NCBI GenBank assembly: GCA_964023275.1 | Contig: OZ029927.1 | Span: forward strand, 19,954,762-20,018,761 | DNA length: 64,000 nt | Origin: Norana najaformis | Lineage: Eukaryota; Annelida; Clitellata; Crassiclitellata; Hormogastridae | Direction of reading: 5' to 3' | The notes under the pieces: model-generated | What the model saw: only the letters and a program-made list of their open reading frames with translations | The model's database searches: none | Told to the model about the DNA's origin: nothing | Made by a program: the position numbers and the translations under genes | Part shown: positions 48,201 to 61,800 of the stretch, one piece after another | Layout of the letters: each line of letters starts with the position of its first letter | Numbering within the stretch: the stretch's first letter is position 1

Positions 48201-51200
48201 ATGTATTTTACCTTCTTCAGGTAGTTTACTTTCTTCAAGTTTAGCCTCCTCTGTAATAGGGACTGATACTTTAGCTTCTTCCACTTTAGTCTCTGCTGAA
48301 ATAAGGAGTTCTTGTCGAAGTTCATGTATGTTACCTTCTTCGGGTAGTTTACTTCCTTCAAGTTTAGCCTCTTCTGTCACAGGCAATTGTTCTCCTGGGA
48401 CTGATACTTTAGCTTCTTCCACTTTATTCTCTGCTGAAACAGGTAGTTCTTGTCGAAGTACATGTGTGTTACCTTCTTCGGGTAGTTTACCTTCTTCAAG
48501 TTTAGCGTCCTCTGTCACTTGCTCTTCTGGAACCGAAATTTTCATTTCATCCACCTTAGTCTCTGCTGAAACATGCAACTTCTCTCCAGGTTCAGATATT
48601 TTATCCTTTTCAAGTATTTTACCATCTTCAAGTTTAGCCTTCTCTGTTACAGGCAGCTGCTCTTCGGGAACTGATATCTTTGCTTCTTCCACCTTAGCTT
48701 CCAATGAAATTGGTACTTGTTCTTTCACTTCAGACTCAGTTGTCTCTGCTGTTTCAGGTATTTGAATGCCTTCAGGTTTCAGCTGTTCAGTGGCAGATAA
48801 CTGCTTCTCTGGTATAGGCATCTGGTAAATTTCTTCCAGAGCACCCTTTATTACTGATCTAGCAATTGCTTCGGCTTGTTGCTGCCACACAATTTCTTTC
48901 AGCGATGAAAATGGAGCAATCTCATCAGATTCGCCCATAAGCCGAAGATTTGCCTTGTCGGCTGGAACTGTGAGTTTGTAGGTTTCTGATAACTCTGCAC
49001 TAGTTTCTTGGAGTTGAACGCCTTGTCCTGCCTTGACGGAAGTATCATCTAAAGTAGTAGTATTTGATGTTTGTGTCTCCTCTACTTTCTCTTGTTCCGT
49101 ATGGTTTAATAAAACTTCTTTCAAAGCTGCTTCTAATATTGCATCTGAAAGAGTTATTATTATTTCATCTGACACAGTAAAAGGTTCAGATAACTTTTCT
49201 GGTGCTAAATCTTCATAAGAGAAGGCTGGTTTTGCACTTTCGGTCTTTTCTGGACCTTCAAGTTTCATTGAGCTGACATCTACATTCAAATGCTCTGAGG
49301 TAGGCTTGTCTATATCTTCTTGGATTCCTTCATGCATGATATATGACTCTTCGTGCACTAGCAATATTTCGTCTGCATGCTGTTCGGTGTCAGTTGCACA
49401 AGTCTGTGTTAAATCCTGTGGCAAATGTTTAGCATAAGCTAAAGATGATATATCATGAAAGACGTCTTTCAATATGGTATTGGTCATGGGTTCTGCTAAT
49501 GCTTGTAACAGAAACCCTTCAATTTCTTTCTCTGTCATAGTCCTTTCCTCTTCTTGCTTTGCCTCAAAGCTTTGCAATGGTTTGCAAATTTCCAAACTGT
49601 CAACCTCTGCAGATGAATACTCTTTCAAAGCATCATCGAGAACAGTTGAAACAAGTTGTTGAGCAGCCTCATGCATGGCAACCTCTTTGAATCTGCCAGC
49701 ATTTTCAGGTTGTGATACCAGAGAGTCTGAAATCAGCTCCGCAGGTGTTAAAGGAGAGATACATTCACCATCTATTTGTTCAGGCTTCTGGCCAACTTCT
49801 GCAGATGGCAATGAAGCGACAACATCTTCTTTGCTAGCACTGACATCTTGTACAACAGGAACGTCTTGCGGAGCCAAGTCAAAATATCCATCTTCATTTC
49901 CTGGAGCATACTCTTCCATGTCATTATCATCTGCAGAAAGATAAGCCACTACAGTAGTGGTTTTCTTTTTCAACCATGTTCCATCGGGAAGTGTTTCCTC
50001 ACTCTCGTCAACTGATGTCTGTGTCTCAACATTTGCCGCATACGGGTCTGTGATATTGATAGGAGAATCAAACACGTACTCGTTGATAAATGTGCCCAAA
50101 AGAACTTCGGTTTTACTGGTTTCTTGAATGTTTCCCTGTGCAGTTACGGTGTGCAACAGAGGTTGTATATAATGAACTGTCGTTATCTTCCTTGTAACGA
50201 TACGGTTGTCGTCGGTAAATTCTTGTTTCTCAGAATCCTCAGTTTTACAGTAAACCTCACCCTCCACTGTTTCATGACTGACATCGCTTGGCACGGCACT
50301 CCCAGATGTTGACAGTGAAGGCACTTCAGCACTTTTTGCAGTGGTGCTTTCTATCAATTTCTCATGTGGTTCTAAAGTCACTTTTGATGCTGATTTGATC
50401 TTACTTAAAATTTCATTGTTTGCAAGTTCCATAATCTGTCCAGCCAACTCACGTACAGCGACGTCGAGTTTTGATTTGTCTAAAGATTTTTTTTTATCTT
50501 CCGAAACAGCCTCAGGTAATTTGCCCTCCATAGATGTAACTTGAGGAATGACTTGTAATTGCTCTTCAGATACTGATACCTTTGCACCTTCTATTTTGAT
50601 CTCTGCTGGAGAAGAAGCTTGTTCTACAGGTTTAGTTTCCACAGGTAATTGTACTTCTGGCACTGATATCTTTGCTTCTTCCACTTTAGTCTCCAATGAA
50701 ACAGGTGCTTGCTCTAAACTTTCTGGTATTTCGCCTTCTTCAGGTTTAATTTCTTCTGCCACAGCGAAATGCTTTTGTGGCCGTGCTATCCTTGCTCTTT
50801 CCACATTAGAATCTGCTGCAACAGGTGCTTGGTCTGCAGGCTTCGCTTCCACAGGTAACTGCTCCTCTGGCACTGCTACTTTTCCTTCATCGACATTAGC
50901 CTCGGCTGAAACAGGTTGTTGCTGTACAACCTCAGGTATTTTTCCTTCTTCACGTTTAGTTTCCGTTGTGACAGGTGAATGCGCTTTAGGCTCTAGTACC
51001 TTTGCTTCTTCAACTTGAGTCTCTGCTGAAACAGGCACTTTCTCCACAGCTTCAGACAGCTGACCTTCTTCAGATTTAGTTTCCGCTGTTACAGGTGATT
51101 CCACTTCTGCTGCTGATACTTTTGCTTCTTCTAACTTGGCCTCTGCTGAAACTGGTGCTATTTCTATAGCTTGTGGTAATTTAGCTTCTTCAGTTTCAGC

Positions 51201-54200
51201 TTCTGTTGTTACAGGTAACTGCTCTTCTGTAACTGAAAGTTTTGCTTCTTCCGCTTTAGCCTCGGCTGAAACATACACTTTCTCTACAACTTCAGGTATT
51301 TTACCTTCTTCAGCTTTACCTTCCGTTGTCATAGTTACTTGCTCTTCTGCAACTGATATTGTTACTTCTTCCACTTCAGCCTCGGCTGAAACAGGAACTT
51401 TCTCTAGAACTTCTGGTATTTTACCTTCCGTTGTGACAGGTAACGGCTTTTCTGCTACCGATAGTCTGGCTTCTTCCATTTTAGCCTCGGCTGAAACAGG
51501 TGCTTGCTCCACAACTGCGGGTATTCTACCTTCCTCAGCGTTAGATTCCGATCTCAAATGTACCTGCTCTTCTGCTACTGATACTGTTGCTTCTTCTACT
51601 TCAGCCTCGGCGGAAACAGGTGCTTGCTGTACAACTTCGGGTATGTTACCTTCTTCACGTTGAATCTCCAATGTAGTAGGTAATTGCACTCTTGTCTGTG
51701 ATTCCTTTGCTTCTAAATCTGTAGCCTCGGCTGAAACAGGTACTTTTTCTACACCTTCAGACAACTGACCTTCTTCGGGTTTAGGTCTCGCTGCTACATG
51801 TGATTCCACTTCTGTTACTGCTATTTTTGATTCTTTTAACTTGGCATCTGCTGAAACAGGTACTTTTTCTACAGCTTCAGGTAATTTAGCTTCTTCCGCT
51901 TCAGCTGCATGTGTTACAGGTAATTGCTTTTCTGCAAATGACACTTTCGCTTCTTCCACCTTAACCTCTGATGAGACAGGCACTTTCTCTACAACTTCAG
52001 GTATTTTGCCTTCTTCAGCTTTATCTTCCGTTGTTACAGGTAATTGCTCTTCTGATACTGACACTGTTGTTTCTTCCACTTTAGCCTCTGCTGATACACA
52101 TACATTTTCTGCAACTTGAGATAATTGACCTTCGAGGTTAGTTTCTGCTGTTTTACCTTCCTCAGCTATACCTTCGGCTGTCACAGTAATTTGCTCTCCT
52201 ACTACTGATAATTTTGCATCTTCTACTTTAGCCTCAGCTGAAACAGGTGCTTGCTCTACAGCTTTAGGTATTTTACCATCTTCAGCTTTAGCTTCCGTTG
52301 TCACCGTTAATTGCTCTTGTGCAACTGACATTGTTGATTCTTCCACTTTAGCCTCGGCTGAAACAGACACTTTCTGTAGAGCGTCTGGTATTTTATCTTC
52401 CTCAGCTTTACCTTCGGTTGTCACAGTAATTTGCTCTTCTACTACTGATAACTCTGCATCTTCCACTTTAGCCTCGGCTGAAACTGGTGCAATCTCTCTG
52501 CTTTCAGGTAGTTTAGCTGCTTCAACTTCCGTTGTCACAGTTAATTGCTCTTCTGCAATTGACACTGTTGCTTCTTCAACTCTAGGCTCGGCTGAAACAG
52601 GCACTTTCTCTACAATTTCTGGTATTTTACCTTCCTCAGCTTTACCTTCGGCTGTCACAGTAATTTGCTCTCCTACTACTGATAACTTTGCATCTTCCAC
52701 TTTAGCCTCGGCTGAAACTGGTGCAATCTCTCTGCTTTCAGGTAGTTTTGCTGCTCCAACTTCTGTTGTCACAGGTAATTGCTCTTCTGCAACTGACACT
52801 TTTGCTTCTTCCGCTTTAGCCTCGGCTGAAACAGACACTTTCTGTAGAACTTCTGGTATTTTATCTTCCTCAGCTTTACCTTCGGTTGTCACAGTAATTT
52901 GCTCTCCTACTACTGATAACTCTGCATCTTCCACTTTAGCCTCGGCTGAAACTGGTGCAATCTCTCTGCTTTCAGGTAGTTTAGCTGCTTCAACTTCCGT
53001 TGTCACAGTTAACTGCTCTTCTGCAATTGACACTGTTGCTTCTTCAACTCTAGGCTCGGCTGAAACAGACACTTTCTCTACAATTTCTGGTATTTTACCC
53101 TCCTCAGCTTTACCTTCGGCTGTCAGAGTTATTTGCTTTCCAACTACTGATGCTGTTGCCTCTTCCACTTTACTCTCGGCTGAAACTGGTGCAATCTCTC
53201 TGCTTTCAGGTAGTATACCGGCTCCTCCAACTTCTGTTGTCACAGGTAATTGCTCTTCTGCAACTGACACTTTTGCTTCTTCCGCTTTAGCCTCGGCTGA
53301 AATAGTTGCTTGCTCTACAACTTCAGGTATTTTACCTTCATCAGCTTGACCTACTGTTGTCACCGTTAATTGCTCTTGTGCAACTGTCACTGTTGCCTCT
53401 TCCACTTTAGCCTCGGCTGAAACAGACACTTTCTGTAGAACTTCTGGTATTTTATCTTCCTCAGCTTTACCTTCGGTTGTCACAGTAATTTGCTCTCCTA
53501 CTACTGATAACTTTGCATCTTCCACTTTACTCTCGGCTGAAACTGGTGCAATCCCTCTGCTTTCAGGTAGTATACCGGCTCCTCCAACTTCTGTTGTCAC
53601 AGGTAATTGCTCTTCTGCAACTGACACTTTTGCTTCTTCCGCTTTAGCCTCGGCTGAAATAGTTGCTTGCTCTACAACTTCAGGTATTTTACCTTCATCA
53701 GCTTGACCTACTGTTGTCACCGTTAACTGCTCTTGTGCAACTGTCACTGTTGCCTCTTCCACTTTAGCCTCGGCTGAAACAGACACTTTCTGTAGAACTT
53801 CTGGTATTTTATCTTCCTCAGCTTTACCTTCGGTTGTCACAGTAATTTGCTCTCCTACTACTGATAACTTTGCATCTTCCACTTTAGCCTCGGCTGAAAC
53901 TGGTGCAATCTCTCTGCTTTCAGGTAGTTTTGCTGCTTCAGCTTCTGTTGTCAGAGGTAATTGCTCTTGTGCAACTGTAACTGCTGCTTCTTCCACTTTA
54001 GCCTCAGCTGAAACAGGCACTTTCTCTATAACTTCTGGTATTTTACGTTCATCAGCTTTACCTTCGGCTGTCACAGTAATTTGCTCTCCCACTAATGATG
54101 CTGTTGCCTCTTCCACTTTAGCCTTCGCTGGTGCAATCTCTCTCCTTTCAGGTAGTTTTGCTGCTTCAACTTCTGTTGTCAGAGGTAATTGCTCTTCTGC

Positions 54201-55876
54201 AATTTTCACTTTTGCTTCTTCCACTTTAGCGTCGGCTGAAACAGATGCTTGCTCTACAACTGCGGGTATTCTACCTTCCACAGCTTTAGTTTCCGTTGTC
54301 ACAGTTAACTGCTCTTCTGTTACTGATACTTCCATTTTAACCTCGGCTGAAACAGGTTCTTGCTCTATAATTTCAGGTATTTTTCCTTCTTCGCGTTTAG
54401 TTTCTGCTGTGACAGGTAATTGCCCTCCTACTGATACTTTTGCTTCTTCCACTCTATTCTCGGCTGAAATTGGTGCTACCTCTCTACTTTCAGGTAATTT
54501 AGCTGCTTTAGCTTCTGTTGTTACCGGTAACTGCACTTCAGCAACTGGCACTTGTCTTTCTTCCACCTTAGCCTCTGCTGAAACAGATCCTTGCTCTATA
54601 AACTCAGGTATTTTACCTGCGTAAACTTTAGCTTTTGTTACCACTGGTAATTGCTCTTCTGCGACTGACAAGTTTGCTTCTAGCACTTCAGTCTCGTCTG
54701 AGACAGGTATTTTCTTTGCAGCTTCAGATAATTTACCTTCTTCAGGTTTTGTTTCCGCTGTTACAGGTGATTCCACTTCTGCTACTGATACGTTTCCTTT
54801 TTCTAACATAGCCTCTCCTGAAACCGGTGCTATTTCTCTAGTTTGAGGGAGTTTAGCTTCTTCAGCTTCAGCTTCCTTTGTTACAGGTAGTCGCTCTTCT
54901 GCAACTGATACTTTTGCTTCTTCCACTTTAGCCTCGGCTGAAACAGGTGCTTGTTCTACAACTTCAGGTAATTTGTTATCTTCAAGTTTAGTTTCTGCTG
55001 TTACATGTGATTGTACTTTTGGCTCTGGTACCTTTGCTTCTACAACTCTGTCCTCTGGTGAAACAGGCTCTTTCTCTACAGCTTCAGGTATTTTACCGTC
55101 TTCAGGTTTAGCTTCCATTGTCACAAGTAATTGCTCTTCTTCTAATGATACTGTTGCTTCTTCCACTTTAGCCCGAGCTAAAACAGGTGCTTGCACTACA
55201 GTTTCAGGTATTTGCCTTTCTTTGGGTTTAGATTCCGATGACACTGGTAATTGTGCTTCTGGCACTAATATCTTCGTTTCATCGAAGCTGCTGGATTCTT
55301 CCGAAACAAGGAATCTCTTTATGGTTACAGGCATCTGGCTTTCTTCAGATACAGCTTCTGGGGCAAGTATATCGGCTTTCTGAAGCGGCACTGTAGTTTC
55401 TGGCTTATAAACCTGGTGTTCGGCTACCTGTACATTTTCTGCACCATGTAGGAACTCATACTTCATCTCTTCCTTCAACTGTTGCAGAACAGCTACAGGA
55501 ATGACCTCCCTCTGAGTTTGTTTTGTTCGAGCTTTGGGTTTTTCAGGCAGCGTCTGACTAACTCCAGCATCTGGGGAGTGAGAAAGTGTTGATGAATAGT
55601 CCTTAGCGAGGCCAAGCTGTATAGTAGTTTCCACAGGTGATGTAGGTTCGACCACTTCTATGGAATCTTCGAACTTATCTAGTGACGTCTGCACTTCTAG
55701 CTGTGCTGAAGGTCGTGCGTCAGTGATTTCATCAAAATTCTTTATTGTGTATTTTTCGTCAATGTCCCTCTCAGGCGTGAAGAACTCCCTTTCTGGAGTG
55801 TCACCGTTGGACCTGTCTCCAGCTCCTGTAATGATACATCCAGGCCAGTGGGAGAATTCTTTTGCTGGTTTGTATT
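42234..55876 (-). CDS. Giant coding exon, 13.6 kb, 4546 codons plus stop
   Basis: A single open frame of 13,643 nt with no stop. The acceptor ACAG|AATAC follows a T-rich tract, and the two leading bases fit the phase-1 exon upstream. Order: unique N-terminal part (55876-55270; HWPGCIITGAGDRS, QREVIPVAVLQQLKEEMKYE); repeat block A (about 55270-50540; AEAKVEEAKVSVAEEQLPVT, ~37-40 aa units); unique middle with an LPDG module (50540-48810); repeat block B (48800-46860; GEQLPVTEEAKLEESKLPEE); less repetitive linker (46860-45650); repeat block C (45640-43560; EVKEKVPEITPEAVPVPAET, ~25-30 aa units); C-terminal module (43560-42234) with a basic IKTRTKKLITHKVRKV stretch, a Ser-rich segment and two LPDG repeats. 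An in-frame ATG at 55895 lies in the preceding intron and is not needed. Confidence 0.9.
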
Positions 55877-58800
55877 CTGTTTCATGAGTTTCCATGAATT
55901 TGAAGAAACATATGAAAAAAATAAAATTACCTCTCTTTAGATATTTAAATTTAAGAAACCGTCAAAAATACACTTATTTATAAGTGAATATTATGTTCTT
56001 AGCACGTAGGTTGTTAATGTAACTCCTACACTAGTATATAAAATCATCAACAGTATCGGATTTAGCTATAGGCGTGGGGGGTTTCACCCCAGCACACCTC
56101 TTGGTTATATGCCGGCGCCTCTCAGACCAGACCCCTGCATGGTGGACTGCCAGAATGTGGCGCCCCTTTGGAAATACTCTCGCCCCAAGCAAGCAATCCT
56201 GAAGCCGTCACTGATCACTAACATATTAAACTATTATTACATGCAGTACTACACTGCATAAAGTAATATGTACGCATGTATTGAAACAATTAACAGTGCC
56301 TTGACAGGTTCCTAAAAGGCACTAGATAGCATTCACACTACCCAGCCAGCACACGCGTTTTGACAATGCTGGACAACGTTGGTCCAACATTGTCCCAATG
56401 TGTGTGTGTGCTGGCTGGGTAATTTATGCAGTCTTTTTAACATAATATTCAACTGTGGTCAAAGTATATCCTCTACGAACTTCATATAAGCTTACTATAG
56501 TTTACTATAAGCCTACATAACAGTTGTCCAGAATAAAATAAATTCTATTACGGCATTGTAGTTAATTAGTAAATAACAAATTCTTCACCTTCGGCATCTT
56601 CAAACTCAAGTGTTTCTTGCGATGTGTGTGAAGAAAGCGACGGCTGCTCAGCTGCAAATGGAATCCATACATCAGCAAAAAATAGTAAATTCAGTCAGAG
56701 GGAAGCAAATTCAACTGATAAACAGTCAACTATGAATACTTGTTGCCAGCAAGCATTCAGAAAGGGCAGATACATCCTCAAGTCACTGCTTTTGAGCAAA
56801 TACTAAAAGGGTGCCCTATTAAGAGTCTTGATACTGTACTTACGTACGTACATACATACATACATACGTAAATACATACAAACAAATCCATTGTGTTGTT
56901 TCAAACTCAGTAACCATGTAAGGATAAGAAAATGCAAAACAAAGCATATATACAGTACATACTTATCTATCAATAGAATTATTACACTCCAAAGTAAATT
57001 ATCAGTTAAGAAATAGACCATACTTAGTTATTTCCATAAAAGTGTTAATGCCTGTTTTTATGCAAGTCTACTTTCTTCAGAACAAAATTTAAAACAACAA
57101 AACGCATTTACAAGACTTGGTACATACTGTCAAAGGAATAAGATTTTCCTGGTTGAAATGGCACAGATGATCCGAAGAGGTCTTCGAAAGCTGGAGGACT
57201 ATCAACTAGATGAAAAAAATTAACAACAAGCATACAATGTATGTATGTATGTGCATATATACATGCAAAATATTTGTATATACATGTATATATCTGTATA
57301 TATATTTATGTACATGTATCAAGATACTTAAACAACAGTGCCTCTCTCAAAAATGCTGCAAATATGACAACCTAAATGATCCAAACAAGTTCATTATACA
57401 GCATATGAAAGTGTTTGAGTAGAGTTGACTTAAGTGACAGGGTAATGTTACAAGACGCAAATGAAAGCAGGAAGAAGTCAAGCTGATGTGCAGAAGCCTA
57501 GCGCCTGCATATTTCAACAGGCTGTAGCGCGTAACAAGCACCGACCCGGCGGACTTATGCGTTTGTATGTTAGTCTGTACATTCATATGTGTACCTGGAC
57601 TTTTTAGCACCCCTATGCTATCTGGTAGATCTAAGAAGTTGCAACATTAATACCCAGAAAATGTGTGAATATATTTACATATTTTCTGGGTATCAATGTT
57701 AGACTAGAAGCGGGCTCATCAAAACAATAAATAACTATTAAGTTCATAAGAGGAACCTTAAAAGAACGGAAAAGTAAGCAACTAAACCTAACCAACAGTA
57801 CTTAAAAAGCATTCTGTTTCCTCGAGGTTGTTAGCTCGGGAGTGCCTTTAAGAAGTTCCTCTTGAAGAGATGCAATACAAATTTGCAACTACAATTACAA
57901 TTATAAGTTAGCAGGAACCTGGGTATGTCCTTCTTTCTTCGATGATTTTCTCTTCACCATCAGGATGAGGCTGGAACGTAGGAAAAGAAGCAACCTGCAC
58001 ATCCTCGACCAGCACATTATTATACGCTTCGTCGATTCGGTTGGGGTGGACCTCGATAAAAGCCGGTTGCATTTGGGAGATGGAAGTCTCTGGGATGATC
58101 ACTTCCTCCACGGCTGGCTTCAGAGCGACACGGCGCTGGACCTCATCTATGTTAGGAACTCTGATATCTGGTTGTCAAACACAGCAAATTAACTCAATCG
58201 TCAATTAACGAAATCCGTATAACGTTAGCCACACACGGCTGATTATATCACTCTAAGTACAGTATATACTAAGGACATGGACAGCTCTTGGCAGGCGTGC
58301 ATTTTCTGTCGCTGATCTCACACTCTGGAACTCTCTTCCGGCAAACGTTCGTTCTGCAGTCTGTTTTGGAATTTAGATCTCGACTAAATAAAAACCCATC
58401 TTTTCCTGGACTCATTTCTTCCGTAGGCTTTTCCTGTGTCTTTTTGGATTCCCCTCTTGGCTTTTTACCGTTCTTACCCCCGAATTTGTTACGCAAACCA
58501 TCTTTGTTCAGTGATGATCATCAGCTGATGCCTTGAACATTATTACATTGGTTCTAACAAATTCTTGGAACATTATTATTGGCTGATCTATGGTCCGTGT
58601 GGTACATTCTAAAAAGGCAACATAAAACGCCAGCACCAACTTGCGAATAATGTGAGAAACAAAAAAGGGTTGTAGCTAATGGGGAGCAACAGTGGATTTT
58701 CGAAGATGCAACATTTTACTGAAGTAGTACACAGATGCTCTGCACGGAACAGGCTAGTAAAGTAACACATCAATCAGGCCAACACTTCAATGACAAGCAT

Positions 58801-61800
58801 TCTCATCTATAGGACATGGTGGATGGTTTGCCTGTATTCGGGGTTCTAATCCCAGTGTGTCATATGAAATGAACATTTTATCATCAAGCCGTGTAACCTC
58901 TAAGGAAATGTTGTATAGTTGTTGAATTGCTGTTGTGCATTTGTACATCAGTGGAAAGATCCTCCTCTTCCCCTTATCTCTTCTTGCTTCAATTTCAAGC
59001 ACCATCCACCATAGCCGTCCAACTGTCTGACTGCCTGACTCCTGGATCTTGACTTGGAACTGAACGCTTTTGCCTATCGATTTTGTCTTGACTGAGCGCC
59101 TGTGAATAAGCTGGTTCCCGCGACTTGGCTTTCGTTGGGCGCTGTAGAAATCTCTAGATTACGATTACGATTACCATGGGACCACCATGCCTCTGAAGAT
59201 TATTATTAAAACAGGCATGGTACATGTATGCACATTTGTGTGTATTTATTTATTTATGTAAGACAGGGATTTGAATCCGTGATAGGCCAGCTCATGCTAA
59301 TCACTAAATCAGCGAGTGATATCTAATCCCAGTACCTGGCTTTGTAAATGTTTCCTCGACCATTATTTCTTCCTCGACCTGCTCTGGAGCGAAATCAGAC
59401 CTCGAGGCAAACTGGACAAGCACGGAATCCGGTATAATGAAGCCCTCATCCGCTCTTACTGGTTCCTCGTAGCCTGGAGAATAAGCCGCTCTGCTAGGCC
59501 GAGAACTTTCCACTGGGATGATCAGTTTCTCCAGAACAGGAGACAGTTCAAGATGACCTTGTTTTTCCAGTTTCAGCTCAACCCAGTCCACAATTACTGG
59601 CCTCGCATTCTCGATTTCGACTTCTGGTGCAGCTGATGCTTCCTGAGATGGTCGATCGAGTTTGATATCACTCACGTCCACTGCTTCGATGGAAAACATT
59701 TTAGCAAGTGTATCTTTTGTCGGAGAAAGTTCGGTGACTGTAAATCCAATGCCTGGCTCTTCTCCGATTGTTGCAACTGGTTCTATTTCTCTAATCTCTG
59801 GCAGTTCTGTGAATGTTACTATCGATTTTCTTTCTCTAATCTCTGGTTGTTCTTTTAAAGTTGCAACTGGTTCTTTTACTATAGTTTCAAGTTGTTCTGT
59901 GATAGTTGGAACTGATTCTTTTTCACTAGCATCTACGTGTTCTGTAACAGTTGGAACTGGTTCTTTTACTTTAATCTCAAGCTGTTCTGTAACAGTTGGA
60001 ACTGGTTCTTTTACTTTAATCTCAAGCTGTTCTGTAACAGTTGGAACAGGTTCTTTTACTTTAATCTCAAATTGTTCTGTAACAGTTGGAAATGGTTCCT
60101 TTATAATCTCAAGTTGTTCTGTGACAGTTGGAACTGGTTCTTTTTCTCTAGCCTGTACTTGTTTAGTGACAGTAGTAACTGGTCCTCTTCCTCTGATTTC
60201 TGACTCTTCTGTTAAAGTTGAAACTGGTTCTCTTTCTCTTAACTCTGGTTGTTCCGCAACAGTTGCAACTGGTTCTCTTCCTCTAATCTCTGATTGTTCT
60301 GTTATAGTTGCAACCAGTTCTTTTTCTTTAATCTCCAGTGGTTCTACAACAGTTGCAACTGGTTCTCTTCCTGTAATCTCTGGTTGTTCTGTTACAGTTG
60401 CAACTGGTTCTGTTTCTTTACTGTCCAGTTGTTCTGTTACAGTTGCAACTGGTTCTCTTCCACTAATCTCCAGATGTTCTTTGATGGCTATGCTTCGTTC
60501 TTTTTCTCTAATCTCTGGCTGCTCAGTGGCGAAAACAAAGTTCTGTTCTGAGACTTCAGGTTGTTTCATAACAGTTGCACTCGGCTCATGTTCCCTTATT
60601 TTCAATTGTTCCGTTACTGAAAGAATGGGTTCTTTCTCTCTCGTTTCTGTAAGTTTTTCTTTGTCTAAAATTTCCGGCGTCACCGCTGCCTCCAATTCTG
60701 TGTCCCTGTCCTTAACCTTGGTAAGGAATTTCTCAATTGGAAGTTCCGGTTTCACTAGGACGCCCGTAGTCCTGGAAGCCCCTGGTTTAACCGCCCAAGA
60801 CGGAAGTGATGTGATCGACTTCTTTCGACTGACCTTCACCCTCGTTACTTTCCTCGTTTCCCATGTGCCGTCTGGCAGTGTTTCGTCGGATTCCTCTACC
60901 GTCGTTTCGCTTTCCAGATTCGCTCCGAATTCCACCGTAACATCAGGCGCCAGCTCCATTATCTCCTCTTCGATGTTCCAACCAATGACTTCGTCCCATG
61001 ACCTTGAACTTAGCACCGCGTTGCCCTTCAGAAACGTTTCCGAGACTGGTTTTAAATGCCTCGTTGTGATGACCTTGCGCCGCAACCTTGTGCCATCGTC
61101 GAGTGTTTCCTGTCCTTCCACCACTTCTGACTTGAGGGAGATTTTGCCTTCCTCGACTTTTCGAACGACCTCTTCGCCTGACTGTGCCACTAGGACGTCG
61201 ATGTCTGACGGAACTGGTGTTTGCTCTCTGTCGAAGCTGTCTTGCTCCTTAATCGTTTCGCTGGGAGCTTCATCTTCCGCTGTTGAAGTCTCCAGTGGCG
61301 TAGTGACCGCCCCTTCAGCTTCAACTTCTACAAAGAGGTGAGGCAACGTAAGATATAGCAAAGGTAAGGTAAGGTAAGGCATGGTAAGGTAAAATAAGGT
61401 ATGGTAAGGTAAGGTAATGTATGGTAAGGTGCAAAAAGGTAAGGTAAGATAAGGTATGGTAAGGTAAAATAAGGCATGGTAAGGTAAGGTAAGGTAATGT
61501 ATGGTAAGGTGCAAAAAGGTGAGATAAGGAAAGGAATGGTAAAGTGAGATAAGGTATGGTAAGGTAAGGTAATATAAGGTAATCAGCCATTTATTATATG
61601 TATATATGCATGTATGTGTCTGGGCATATCGAATACTCTCAGCGTGCTATCAGTTAATGTGTTGTGCTGATGTACCAGTCAACAGAGACATTTTGATTAG
61701 GTTGACTTTCCATTAAAGTGAACTTTGTTATTACAGTGCTAACCAAGTCCACTAAAATGGAAACTTTACGAACCAAGTAGTCTTAAGATTTTCATCTGTG

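Noticed and set aside
47530-48765. 411-codon plus-strand frame antisense to repeat block B, with similar shorter ones along the giant exon
   Set aside because: Same cause: in-frame repeats keep the opposite strand stop-free. No start context, introns or family match.
59662-61341. 559-codon plus-strand frame antisense to the giant gene
   Set aside because: It mirrors the repetitive coding strand; Ser/Val/Thr-rich reading follows from the complement of Glu/Val/Pro codons. The minus frame has matching splice phases.
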